A DNA stretch of 64,000 nucleotides, from contig NC_090441.1 in assembly GCF_031143425.1 (NCBI RefSeq), positions 223,258,928 through 223,322,927 on the forward strand. Direction: 5' to 3'. The DNA comes from Pleurodeles waltl (Eukaryota > Chordata > Amphibia > Caudata > Salamandridae). Position numbers and translations under genes: made by a program. A model generated the notes under the pieces. That model was not told where the DNA came from and did no database searches. It was given only the letters and a program-made list of their open reading frames with translations. The first letter of the stretch is position 1; every line of letters begins with the position of its first letter. Of the stretch, positions 45,101 through 55,134 are shown piece by piece.

Positions 45101-45257
45101 GTCCTTTTTGCTTTTTGGCCTGAGCCCTTGTCAAAGCAAAAATATGCCCTGGAATGCCCAGCATTGCTGCATGGGCCTCCAACTCCACATCTGACCAAGC
45201 TGATGTCTCCAAATCATTCCCTAGTAGACAGGCTACAGGTAATTCTGAAGCTACCAC
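42105..45257 (-). CDS. pol: Element B pol: protease tail, integrase, RT, RNase H
   Basis: A 1050-codon open frame. Residues 1-20 hold the end of the protease (LLGNDL). Integrase spans about 180-530: H190 and H197, then a zinc-finger CX2C position where the first Cys is Gly (G227, C230), catalytic D260, D320 and E356 with 35 residues between the last two, and a GPY/F-like WSGPH at 494-498. Reverse transcriptase spans about 620-810 with FDLTAGYW (D710), MPFGLKNAPATFQR and YLDD at 772-775. RNase H spans about 915-1045 with TDAS (D923), EREAF and TDHKPL (D990), ending NADGLSR. Integrase ahead of RT is Copia-like order in a Ty3/Gypsy sequence. Proteins would act in virus-like particles to copy RNA into DNA and integrate it. 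The first Met is within the gag overlap and is probably not a real start; expression likely depends on reading through from gag. Confidence 0.95.
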   Translation of the reverse strand: MVASELPVACLLGNDLETSAWSDVELEAHAAMLGIPGHIFALTRAQAKKQKGQGSLDPGTMDQVLPKARASRSNPLPTIPPSTVDSTSEEEEFPPCAEPTPEELEADTAELLGEGGPAREELSVAQQTCPTLEGLRQQAVKQANGDVSDSHRVYWEDNLLYTEHRDPKPGAARRLVIPQEYRKFLLTLAHDIPLAGHLGQMKTWDRLVPLFLWPRMSEDTKEFCKSGETCQASGKTGGTPKAPLIPLPVVGVPFERVGVDIVGPLDPPTASGNRFILVVVDHATRYPEAIPLRTTTAPAVAKALLGIFSRVGFPKEVVSDRGSNFMSAYLKAMWKECGVTYKFTTPYHPQTNGLVERFNKTLKGMIMGLPEKLRRRWDILLPCLLFAYREVPQKGVGFSPFELLFGHPVRGPLTLVKEGWEQPLKAPKQDIVDYVLGLRSRMAEYMKKASKNLQASQELQKQWHDQKAVLVQYQPGQKVWVLEPVAPRALQDKWSGPHTIVEKKGEVTYLVDLGTARSPLRVLHVNRLKPYYDRADLTLLMATDEGQEEDSDPLPDLFSSTEQDALVEGVVLADCLTAEQKDNCINLLDQFSELFSTVPGTTSWCEHTIDTGDSLPVKSKIYRQPDHVRDCIKQEVQKMLELGVVEHSDSPWASPVVLVPKPHSKDGKKEMRFCVDYRGLNLVTKTDAHPIPRADELIDTLASAKYLSTFDLTAGYWQIKLSEDAKPKTAFSIIGGHYQFTVMPFGLKNAPATFQRLVNTVLQGLEAFSAAYLDDIAVFSSSWDDHLVHLWKVLEALQKPGLTIKASKCQIGQGKVVYLGHLVGGEQIAPLQGKIQTIIDWVPPTTQTQVRAFLGLTGYYRRFIKNYGSIAAPLNDLTSKKMPKKVLWTANCQKAFEELKQAMCSAPVLKSPCYSKKFYVQTDASELGVGAVLSQLNSEGQDQPVAFISRRLTPREKRWSAIEREAFAVVWALKKLRPYLFGTHFIVQTDHKPLLWLKQMKGENPKLWRWSISLQGMDYTVEHRPGSSHSNADGLSRYFHLDNEDSSGHG

Positions 45258-47100
45258 AACTTTCTTTGGACCAGTTACCCCCCCAGTTGAGATTTACAAC
45301 AGCCATGGGGTGGCTTTGTGTTATGTTGTGAGCATCGGTTACTTGGTACTGGTGTCCAAGTATGTGTTGTTCAGGGTGCACCAGTTTCTCAATCACCATT
45401 GTGACACTGGCACCTGTGTCCCTGTAGGCCTGGACCTCAACACCATTTATTAGGGGTAGTTGCTTGTACTTCTCCAAGTTATGGGGGCAAGCAACCAAAG
45501 TGGCTAAATCAATAGCCCCTTCAGAGACTAAAGTAGCCTCTGTGGTCTCCCTAATCAGACCAACCCCAACTAAGTTACCAATAGTGAGCCCAGCTACTCC
45601 CTTGGATTGGCTATTAGTAGGTTTGCTCCCACCAACACTGCTATTAGTAGGGACACTAGGTGTAGCAGTAGGGGTTGTAGTGGTAGGAGCAGTGGTGCCT
45701 TTCTTTGGACAACTGGGATCTGTTGTCCAATGGCCTTTTATTTTACATAAATAGCACCATGGTTTCTTTTCCTTGTTCTGATTAAAGGAGGATTTGGACC
45801 CACCACCCCCACCAGAGTGTTTTTGTGGGCCTGATGAAGACTCATTTTTAGATTTGTCCCCACCCTTGTCTGAAGACTTACCATCCTTCTTTTTGTTGCC
45901 ATCTTTGTCACCCCCTGTATGAACTTTTCTGTTCACTCTTGTTCTGACCCATTTGTCTGCCTTCTTTCCCAATTCTTGGGGAGAGGTCAGATCAGAGTCC
46001 ACCAAGTACTGGTGCAACAAATCAGACACACAATTATTAAGAATATGCTCTCTCAGGATTAAGTTATACAGGCTGTCATAATCAGTAACTTTACTGCCAT
46101 GTAACCACCCCTCCAAGGCCTTCACTGAATGGTCAATAAAATCAACCCAGTCTTGTGAAGACTCCTTTTTGGTCTCTCTGAACTTTATCCTGTACTGTTC
46201 AGTGGTTAAGCCATAACCATCCAGGAGTGCATTCTTAAGAACTTGGAAATTATTAGCATCATTTTCTTTCACAGTAAGGAGCCTATCCCTACCTTTTCCA
46301 CTAAATGATAGCCATAGGATAGCAGCCCACTGCCTTTGAGGGACATCCTGTACAACACAGGCCCTCTCAAGTGCAGCAAACCACTTGTTAATGTCATCCC
46401 CCTCCTTATAAGGGGGAACTATCTTGTGCAGATTCCTGGAATCATGCTCTTTTGCAGGATGACTATGGGGAATACTGCTGCTGCCACCATGGGTATCTAA
46501 ACCCAACTTCTGTCTTTCCTTCTCTAATTCAAAAGACTGTCTATCCAAATCCAGCTGTTGCTTTTTAAGCTTCAGTCTGGTTTGTTCCACCCTCAACTTA
46601 TTGAGTTCCCTCTCTAACATTCTGTCATCAGGGTTGGTGGGAGGGACATTCCTAGAAACAGAGCTATGATGGGAATGAACAGAAGGAGACCTGTCCCTAA
46701 CAGAAGCCACCCTAACAGCTTGGTTAACAGAAACATTACTACCAGTATGGTGAGAATAAATGCTTTTGCTATGATGTGAGACAACACTATTTATATGGTG
46801 TGGCTCATCATCATTACCATCTATGCTAGATTGTCTAGTAATGGGCAGGCTAGGAAGTTTCTTTCCTGAATCTTTTCCTGGGGGAGTCCCTGAATCAGAT
46901 TGAGAACTATTAGGTACTTTTTCAACAGATGAGGCACCTATGGCCTTATCCTGTTCTCTAAGCATGTTAAGTAACAGTTCCAAGGAAGGCTTCTTCCCTA
47001 CACTCAAACCTCTCTCTATACAGAGACTCCTTGCTCTTTTCCAGCTAAGGTTGTCATATGCAAGTTTGGACAGATCAACATGTTGGCCTGTGCCAGACAT
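45214..47100 (-). CDS. gag: Element B gag-protease
   Basis: 628 codons. Residues 10-48 look SAP-like (AYDNLSWKRARSLCIERGLS). 158-202 is a charged coiled coil. 228-390 is the capsid (PYKEGDDINKWFAALERACV...), whose second half (about 300-385, EQYRIKFRETKKESSQDW ... LILREHILNNCVSD) has the helix pattern of SCAN domains. 390-445 is Lys/Gly/Ser-rich. 449-464 is a zinc knuckle C-X2-C-X4-H-X6-C, with a longer last spacing than the usual X4. 561-565 is the protease active site DTGAS. The frame then leaves the protease reading at a G7 run (about 45283-45289) and stops at 45214, overlapping pol by 44 bases. It builds the particle and supplies the protease. Confidence 0.93.
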   Translation of the reverse strand: MSGTGQHVDLSKLAYDNLSWKRARSLCIERGLSVGKKPSLELLLNMLREQDKAIGASSVEKVPNSSQSDSGTPPGKDSGKKLPSLPITRQSSIDGNDDEPHHINSVVSHHSKSIYSHHTGSNVSVNQAVRVASVRDRSPSVHSHHSSVSRNVPPTNPDDRMLERELNKLRVEQTRLKLKKQQLDLDRQSFELEKERQKLGLDTHGGSSSIPHSHPAKEHDSRNLHKIVPPYKEGDDINKWFAALERACVVQDVPQRQWAAILWLSFSGKGRDRLLTVKENDANNFQVLKNALLDGYGLTTEQYRIKFRETKKESSQDWVDFIDHSVKALEGWLHGSKVTDYDSLYNLILREHILNNCVSDLLHQYLVDSDLTSPQELGKKADKWVRTRVNRKVHTGGDKDGNKKKDGKSSDKGGDKSKNESSSGPQKHSGGGGGSKSSFNQNKEKKPWCYLCKIKGHWTTDPSCPKKGTTAPTTTTPTATPSVPTNSSVGGSKPTNSQSKGVAGLTIGNLVGVGLIRETTEATLVSEGAIDLATLVACPHNLEKYKQLPLINGVEVQAYRDTGASVTMVIEKLVHPEQHILGHQYQVTDAHNITQSHPMAVVNLNWGGNWSKESCGSFRITCSLSTRE

Positions 47101-47345
47101 TTTTAGAGAGAGTTAAAGTGATAGAAAAAGAGAAAAAAGTTTTCAGAACTTTTTGGAAAGACAGAAAAAAACGTTTTTAACTTTTAAGAACTTTTTGAAA
47201 GTTTAGAAGTACTTTTCAGCACTTAGAAAAGAGTGAAAAGAGGAAATGCAAAACTTTTTGGCTATGTGTATATACACTGACCTTGTTTTGTATATTTTTC
47301 TCTTAAGAAAAGTACAATGACAAGAGTGGTAAGTAGTCTCAAGCA

Positions 47346-47369
47346 CTTATCCCACCACTGCACAACCAA
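47346..47369 (-). other. Primer-binding site of element B
   Basis: The minus strand reads TTGGTTGTGCAGTGGTGGG directly inside the 5' LTR. It is conserved at the same place in element A (TTGGTGGTGCAGCGGTGGG). The initial TGG fits pairing with a tRNA CCA end. The tRNA is not identified. Confidence 0.6.
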
Positions 47370-50364
47370 TGTAGGAGGCTGGACTGGCTTGTAGTGAGTA
47401 CCAAGGGGTACTTGCACCTTGCACCAGGCCCAGTTATCCCTTATTAGTGTATAGGGTGTCTAGCAGCTTAGGCTGATAGATAATGGTAGCTTAGCAGAGC
47501 AGCTTAGGCTGAACTAGGAGACGTGTGAAGCTACTACAGTACCACTTAGTGTCATATGCACAATATCATAAGAAAACACAATACACAGTTATACTAAAAA
47601 TAAAGGTACTTTATTTTTATGACAATATGCCAAAGTATCTTAGAGTGTACCCTCAGTGAGAGGATAGGAAATATACACAAGATATATATACACAATAGCA
47701 AAAATATGCAGTATAGTCTTAGAAAACAGTGCAAACAATGTATAGTTACAATAGGATGCAATGGGGAAACATAGGGATAGGGGCAACACAAACCATATAC
47801 TCCAAAAGTGGAATGCGAACCATGAATGGACCCCAAACCTATGTGACCTTGTAGAGGGTCGCTGGGACTATTAGAAAATAGTGAGAGTTAGAAAAATAAC
47901 CCTCCCCAAGACCCTGAAAAGTGAGTGCAAAGTGCACTAAAGTTCCCCTAAGGACAAAGAAGTCGTGTTAGAGGAATAATGCAGAAAAGACACAAACCAG
48001 CAATGCAACAACTGTGGATTTCCAATCTAGGGTACCTGTGGAACAAGGGGACCAAGTCCAAAAGTCACAAGCAAGTCGGAGATGGGCAGATGCCCAGGAA
48101 ATGCCAGCTGCGGGTGCAAAGAAGCTTCTACTGGACAGAAGAAGCTGAGATTTCTGCAGGAACGAAAAGGGCTAGAGACTTCCCCTTTCGTGGACAGATC
48201 CCACTTGCCGTGCAAAATCTTGCCGAAGTGTTTTCCCGCTGAAAGGATGCCAACAAGCCTTGCTAGTCACAAATTGTGCGTTTGGCGTTTTTGGACGCTG
48301 CTGGGGCCCAGGAGGGACCAGGAGGTCGCAAATTGGACCTGAAGAGAGAGGGGACGTCGAGCAAGACAAAGAGCCCTCACTGAAGCAGGTAGCACCCGGA
48401 GAAGTGCCAGAAACAGGCACTACGAGGATGCGTGAAACGGTGCTCGCTGAAGTTGCACAAAGGAGTCCCACGTCGCCGGAGATCAACTTAGAAAGTCGTG
48501 CAATGCATGTTAGAGTGCCGTGGACCCAGGCTTGGCTGTGCACAAAGGATTTCCGCCGGAAGTGCACAGGGGCCGGAGTAGCTGCAAAGTCGCGGTTCCC
48601 AGCAATGCAGCCCAGCGAGGTGAGGCAAGGACTTACCTCCACCAAACTTGGACTGAAGAGTCACTGGACTGTGGGGGTCACTTGGACAGAGTCGCTGGAT
48701 TCGAGGGACCTCGCTCGTTGTGCTGAGAGGAGACCCAAGGGACCGGTAATGCAGCTTTTTGGTGCCTGCGGTTGCAGGGGGAAGATTCCGTCGACCCACG
48801 GGAGATTTCTTCGGAGCTTCTGGTGCAGAGAGGAGGCAGACTACCCCCACAGCATGCACAAGCAGGAAAACAGTCGAGAAGGCGGCAGGATCAGCGTTAC
48901 AGAGTTGCAGTAGTCGTCTTTGCTACTTTGTTGCAGGTTTGCAGGCTTCCAGCGCGGTCAGCAGTCGATTCCTTATCAGAAGGTGAAGAGAGAGATGCAG
49001 AGGAACTCGGATGAGCTCTTGCATTCGTTATCTAAAGTTTCCCCAGAGACAGAGACCCTAAATAGCCAGAAAAGAGGGTTTGGCTACTTAGGAGAGAGGA
49101 TAGGCTACTAACACCTGAAGGAGCCTATCAGCAGGAGTCTCTGACGTCACCTGGTGGCACTGGCCACTCAGAGCAGTCCAGTGTGCCAGCAGCACCTCTG
49201 TTTCCAAGATGGCAGAGGTCTGGAGCACACTGGAGGAGCTCTGGACACCTCCCAGGGGAGGTCCAGGTCAGGGGAGTGGTCACTCCCCTTTCCTTTGTCC
49301 AGTTTCGCGCCAGAGCAGGGGCTAAGGGGTCCCTGAACCGGTGTAGACTGGCTTATGCAGAATTGGGCACATCTGTGCCCAACAAAGCATTTCCAGAGGC
49401 TGGGGGAGGCTACTCCTCCCCTGCCTTCACACCATTTTCCAAAGGGAGAGGGTGTCACACCCTCTCTCAGAGGAAGTTCTTTGTTCTGCCATCCTGGGCC
49501 AGGCCTGGCTGGACCCCAGGAGGGCAGCTGCCTGTCTGAGGGGTTGGCAGCAGCAGCAGCTGCAGTGAAACCCCAGGAAGGGCAGTTTGGCAGTACCAGG
49601 GTCTGTGCTACAGACCACTGGGATCATGGGATTGTGCCAACTATGCCAGGATGGCATAGAGGGGGCAATTCCATGATCATAGACATGTTACATGGTCATA
49701 TTCGGAGTTACCATGGTGAAGCTACATATAGGTAGTGACCTATATGTAGTGCACGCGTGTAATGGTGTCCCCGCACTCACAAAGTTCAGGGAATTGGCTC
49801 TGAACAATGTGGGGGCACCTTGGCTAGTGCCAGGGTGCCCTCACACTAAGTAATTTTGCACCTAACCTTTACCAGGTAAAGGTTAGACATATAGGTGACT
49901 TATAAGTTACTTAAGTGCAGTGTAAAATGGCTGTGAAATAACGTGGACGTTATTTCACTCAGGCTGCAGTGGCAGGCCTGTGTAAGAATTGTCAGAGCTC
50001 CCTATGGGTGGCAAAAGAAATGCTGCAGCCCATAGGGATCTCCTGGAACCCCAATACCCTGGGTACCTCAGTACCATATACTAGGGAATTATAAGGGTGT
50101 TCCAGTAAGCCAATGTAAGTTGGTAAAAATGGTCACTAGCCTGTAAGTGACAATTTGGAAAGAAATGAGAGAGCATAACCACTGAGGTTCTGGTTAGCAG
50201 AGCCTCAGTGAGACAGTTAGTCACTACACAGGTAACACATTCAGGCACACTTATGAGCACTGGGGCCCTGGGTTACCAGGGTCCCAGTGACACATACAAC
50301 TAAAACAACATATATACAGTGAAAAATGGGGGTAACATGCCAGGCAAGATGGTACTTTCCTACA
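47370..50364 (-). repeat. Element B 5' LTR
   Basis: 2995 bp, with no indel relative to the 3' LTR. It should hold the promoter of the minus-strand transcript. Its outer edge lies only 93 bases from the splice donor of the interrupted host-transposon gene. Confidence 0.96.
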
Positions 50365-50457
50365 CAGATCCATAACCATGACATGCTGCACTCAAACGTA
50401 TCAGCACCTATGATGCACATGCAAATAATGGACTTTGTGTGGAAATGAGATACATAC

Positions 50458-50683
50458 CAACTTCTCCTCCAATCTCAATGCGCAGGTGATCCAGCAGATC
50501 TTGTTCCCTTGTGATGAGGTCAGCCCAGCTGAGTTTCAATAGGTGGTCATTTCTTCCTATGGCAAAAACACTTGTCAGGTGGTGGAGCACCTTGCCCCAC
50601 CTCAGCTTCCTGGCCACTGTGGGGTCACCCTCTTTGACACAGCGACCCAGTACCAGCATCATGGGGTACTGGGTACAGCTCAT
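50458..50683 (-). CDS. Two-exon transposon gene of unknown function, exon 1 (or internal exon)
   Basis: The minus-strand frame reads MSCTQYPMMLVLGRCVKEGD ... LSWADLITREQDLLDHLRIE and ends GGEV at a donor GTTG|GTATGT (phase 1), fitting the acceptor at 36006. The frame stays open upstream to a possible acceptor TTTTATGTCAG near 50720, so the true start may lie in another exon. Element B is entirely inside the resulting intron. The family is not recognised; the charged helical sequence suggests a protein-protein or DNA-binding role. Confidence 0.5.
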
Positions 50684-51039
50684 GAGGACAACATATTGGC
50701 CATCCTCCCTTTCCCTGACATAAAACCAAAAAAATCCCTAATACTACCCCAAACTAAATACCCAAACAACTATACTACCTCAGACAATCACAGCCAAATA
50801 CAGTTAAGATACAGAACACTTACAATGCAAAAGACAGGTTAAATGACAAATAAAACACAACAGCTACAGAACACAGTACAAAAACACTACAAATACTCTA
50901 AAGCCCCACCAGCACCATCTGCACACACCCTCACACAGTCACAGAAAATAAGACTGTGAAGTGAAAGTAGACTCATTGTACTCAATGCAGGCAGGCTGTC
51001 CCATTTTATCACTTCCTGGGCCTGTGTGTCACGTTTCCA
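50684..51039. other. A/C-rich non-coding sequence
   Basis: Long run rich in ACAACTA/CACAAC words. Nothing coding seen. Confidence 0.5.
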
Positions 51040-51500
51040 GGCCATGTGTCATTTCTTTTGACGCATGACGGTCATACGTTGATTCTTTTCCATTGTGTGT
51101 GAAAATGCCTGCTGCCGTGCGATAGACGTTCAGGATGCTACGTGTCTTTTAGTTTAAGAGAAAAGCATGGTATATGCGGATGTGCGTATATTTTTGATGC
51201 ATGGCGGTCTTGCGTAAAATACTTCTCATTGTGCTTGAAAAGGCCTATAGATGCTCAGGGTCCAGGCATCTTTTACCTGTGGAGAAAAGTATGAAGTTTA
51301 GGCGTGTGAGTCTACATTTCTGACGCATGATGGTCATGCGTTGATTTTTCACCATTGTGCGTGAAAAAGGCCTGTGAATGTGTGATAGACACTCAGGGGC
51401 CCGGCCTAATTTTTCAGATTTTTGCAGATTTGAGCCATTTGCGTCATTTTATTTGACGCATGATGGGTATGCGTGGAATTTTGCTATGTAGGCCTTGAGT
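51040..51500. repeat. About 130-bp tandem repeat, four diverged units
   Basis: GACGCATGAYGGTCATGCG-type phrases recur near 51059, 51195, 51321 and 51453, each followed (except the last, partial one) by CATTGTG..TGAAAA.GCCT and GATAGAC.CTCAGG variants. Unit length is about 125-135 bp. The motif GACGCA also occurs in the palindrome at 32722, consistent with one element. Confidence 0.75.
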
Positions 51501-52983
51501 GTACCCATATCCACTTACCATGTCACATGGGCTATCCAACAATGTTATAATTATTGTATGGCTACATGTGTATAACTATCCAGTCATATCTTTACAGTGG
51601 CATTGGTATGTTTATGTGTCTGCTGCATGTGATTAATCATACCTTGTGAATATGTGCATGTATAGCTACACCCTGTCCACCCATGTTACCACATGTGCAC
51701 TATGAGTGTAGATATGTGTTTTAATACTAATGTGTGGGAGTACTACATTGTTATGTCTGATATACAAATATACACATATCAACACCACAAATTATATGAT
51801 GGCCTATGTCCAACACATGGTAAGGCATTTGACAACCATGACAATTTGTACTCAGGAGATGGTATGTACACATGTGTAACTGAAGGTTGATATATGGTGT
51901 GTGTGTGTATAGAAATGTGTAGTGTCATTTCAGTAACATATGACCACAGTGGTGTGTTCGTGGGATGTGAAACTTAACATTACTATCTTCCTGCATGGAT
52001 ACATGTTGGACTTTGACAAATGCATGTGTGGTCATATCAGTGCCACCTATGTTTCTGTATGTTGGAACACATGTGAAGGTCATTTCTTTCAGGCACTGAT
52101 CTTGTGATACCTCTGCCCTTGTTTTTCTGCTAGGTTGCTTTTTGTTCATAATCCTATACACATTACCATGCCTGAGACATTACATTGGTACATGCTGAGA
52201 TATGTGGTATATGTGTTTATGCCACCAACTAGGCAATCACATTTGTCCACATCATGTTTGTTATGACTGTCACATACAATGGCATACCACTGTGTAGCAG
52301 TGTTGCAGTCTAGCATAGATGGCAGCCTATACCTCATCACTACTCTGGGAGTTTGCATGGCAACCGAAATCCATGGTTGCATGTGAAGGGGCAGGTTTAC
52401 AGAGCTCCTGTTACTCAAACCACTGTGCACATGCATCAGGCCCCTGACAATGTCATAAGTTTATGAAGCCAGAGCAGTGGTGTTAGGGTGTTTTGAGCGG
52501 GGTCTAGCCTCTTCATGATTGCTACTCAGCAAAACAATGCACACTACCCTGCAGACAGACACATGCACAACTGTGATCAAACAGACCATAATATCACATT
52601 TTCCTCTGCGGTACTTGATGTCAGCCTTCCCCCTCATGTACGAAGGACTGGGTACTTGCACGTGTAGGACATGTTTCACTATTTGATGTCCTTAGTAATT
52701 TCCATGGGCAGCGTGGTTAAGGTTTATATATCTGTTGTGACTTCTATTTTTGGAATGTGCCAGGATACAGATGGTGTTGTTTGTCACTGCCTCCTCTCAT
52801 GTTGGCATGCGTTGGGCAACATGAGGTTAAGGTAGTGGCAAACAAGACTGGGTTATGTACTGAACTGGCCACCCTCTCTGTACATGTATTGAATGTTGAC
52901 ATGTAGACATTGATGTGTTGCACAGTCAGTATTGGTCAATGTGTGTTCCTTCTCCATTTTTTCTCACATTACTTGTAAGGTAT
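51501..52983. other. Non-coding sequence, nothing seen
   Basis: CATGTG-rich like 36.2-38.9 kb and probably part of the same old element. No exon recognised. Confidence 0.45.
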
Positions 52984-53415
52984 TGTTAGACCTGACAGCG
53001 TTAGGGTGGTCACCCCTAACTTTTTGCCTACCTCCCTCCACTTTTTTAATACTGTTTTTGCTGGTTTTAAGATTCTGCACACTTTACCACTGCTAACCAG
53101 TGCTAAAGTGCTCATGCTCTCTCCCTTTAAACATGATAACATTGGATCATACAAATTTTATTTACTAATAAGTCCCTAGTAAAGTGCACTATATGTGCCC
53201 AGGGCCTGTAGATTAAACACCACTAGTGGATCTGCAGAACTGATTGTGCCTCCCACTTAAGTAGTCCCTTAACCATGCCTCAGGCCTGCCATTGCAATGC
53301 CTGTGTGTGCAGTTTCACTGCCACTTCGACCTGGCATTTAAAAGTACTTGCCAAGCCTTAAACTCCCCTTTTTCTACATATAAGTCACCCCTAAGGTATG
53401 CGCCACAATGTTGTC
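52984..53415 (+). repeat. Family C LTR fragment
   Basis: Begins TGTTAGA and contains TTTTTGCTGGTTTTAAGATT, AAGTCCCTAGTAAAGTGCAC and CCCTTAACCATGCCTCAGGC. It matches 22668-22852 and, in inverse, 20605-20900. Truncated on the right. Confidence 0.6.
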
Positions 53416-54409
53416 AGATGTAGAGACGCCATGGTAGCCCTACAAAGCCAAACTGTGCCATTCATGTTACTGTGTTACTGACCCTTTGTGGCAGATGATG
53501 GTTGTTCCAGCCACCAAACGTACAAGGGTGTGTATGACACATTTGTGGGATGATCTAATTTGGTGCAGTAGTATCACCTAGCTTCAAATACATGATTTAT
53601 CGGGCACTTTCAACACATGCATAATTTAGACTTTGGAAGGGGGCACACCTATTTTTCTCATGGGTCCCTATGTAAGGTGCATGTAAGGTCTGGTATGTCC
53701 TCTGTACTCCTGATGAGTCATACTATTGCATCCATGATCTTTACAGTTTTGTACAAACTCTGCACCATGGCGGACCTTTTCTAGTATACAGAACAGACAT
53801 GGTGGTGTTAGGGGGCGCTAAGGGACGCATGTGAGGTGGCACTGGAGTAGGTTCTGCTCCATTTCTTATGATTCTACCCCGTGGTATTTCATGGCAGGTT
53901 AATTTGTTTTCCTATGCGTGCAACACAATGCAACAGACAGGTGTATGTGCACACTACAGGTATGTCAGGTATGTGTAGATGATATGTAGCTGGTAACAGC
54001 ACCACTTGGGTGGCATTTGTAATAGGTGCTGCCAGAGGCTTGCATGCCATGATTTACATGGGGCTGTGCCTATGTGTGACTTTCTTGAAATGGGCATTGC
54101 CTATGCCATTGACATAGGTATGCTATACTTTGGTGTAATATGTGTGGGATCTGTATTTAGTTATCAACCAGTGGACACTTGTAGTGGTTTGTGGACAGCT
54201 TCTGTATGCAAAGGGAACATAGCTCCACCTGTCCACATGTGGTGTGCCAGTCAGGTTGTGGCTGCGTTGTGTACATGTGGGTGTAGGTGTTTTTGATGTG
54301 CAATGATTGCAGTGTATTGTGGCATGTTGCATATGTGTTGTTGCCTGTACATTTGTGTTCCCCTGCCCATGTGTCTTTCGTGTGGTGTGTTTCAATAATT
54401 AAAACATGG
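53416..54409. other. Non-coding sequence, nothing seen
   Basis: No ORF with recognisable domains and no tandem structure. Confidence 0.45.
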
Positions 54410-54960
54410 CCTCAACCCCTGGTAGTTATAGTATAAAGCAGAGAGGCTTAACTGAAAGAAAATGTGCAATGCATTTAAAAATAATAATATAGTTAAAAGG
54501 CCAAAAACACAACACAATAAAAATCTGACCTCAATTTATGAGAAATTATAGAACCTAAATGACAAAAAAACAATAAGCGGAACCGAAGAGATAAGTTTTA
54601 AAAAATGTAAATGAAAGATCACCAAGGAAAAGTAAACCACCAATGATAGTCTATGGAAGCAGTTGACTGGTACCTAGCGTGATTTCAGGATTAGCTCAAC
54701 AAAAAGTAGATTAGACATGAGGTAGGTTTGTCCTGATAGGAGATTTAACCTTGGGACTTGGTCTCCGAAAATGTAGTTGAATTTCTCTTGCGAGGCAAAG
54801 CAAGAGTTTCGCAAAACTGGATAGCCATTGAGCGAGGTCCCACTGATACCAATGGTTTTGGCAGAAAAAGCCCAGAGCTGGAGAATTCAAACTTTGTGCT
54901 CAGAGAAACCATCTTTTCAGCCGATACTTTTTGCGCCTTATCACAGACAGGAATTCCATA
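54410..54960. repeat. Family C-like AT-rich fragment
   Basis: AGAGGCTTAACTGAAAG and the following A-rich text resemble 2755-2900. Boundaries uncertain. Confidence 0.35.
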
Positions 54961-54968
54961 TTTAGTCT

Positions 54969-55134
54969 TGGAGCCTGATTTGGAGTTTGGAGGACTGCTT
55001 ACTCTGTAACACATGTGACAGATACCCTGTTTGCTGTATTACACACGTGCAATGGCACTTTTAATACAGCGGATGGGCTACTCATTATATTTGTGATAAA
55101 GTAATCCATCTGCAAAACTCTAAATCAAGTCCTT
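54969..55134. mobile_element. MITE with diverged TIRs
   Basis: The left end (GGAGCCTGATTTGGAGTTTG) and the right end read inward (GGACTTGATTTAGAGTTTTG) are imperfect inverted repeats. About 165 bp, similar in type to 21147-21316. Confidence 0.6.

Larger units (their letters stand above)
39078..50364 (-). mobile_element. Element B: near-intact Gmr1-like Ty3/Gypsy retrotransposon
   Basis: 11,287 bp on the minus strand, flanked by CAGAT at 39073-39077 and 50365-50369. The two LTRs are each exactly 2995 bp (39078-42072 and 47370-50364), TGTAGG...CCTACA, and roughly 1 percent different by eye outside one divergent patch, so the insertion is young. The internal region codes for gag-protease (47100 to 45214) and pol (45257 to 42105). 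Pol order is integrase, reverse transcriptase, RNase H, the Gmr1-like signature. There is no envelope-like ORF, so it is a retrotransposon rather than a retrovirus. Defects seen are a one-base frame offset at a G7 run and a Cys-to-Gly change in the integrase zinc finger. Confidence 0.96.

Noticed and set aside
39078..50364. Endogenous retrovirus
   Set aside because: No envelope-like ORF between pol and the 3' LTR, and pol order is Gmr1-like Ty3/Gypsy.
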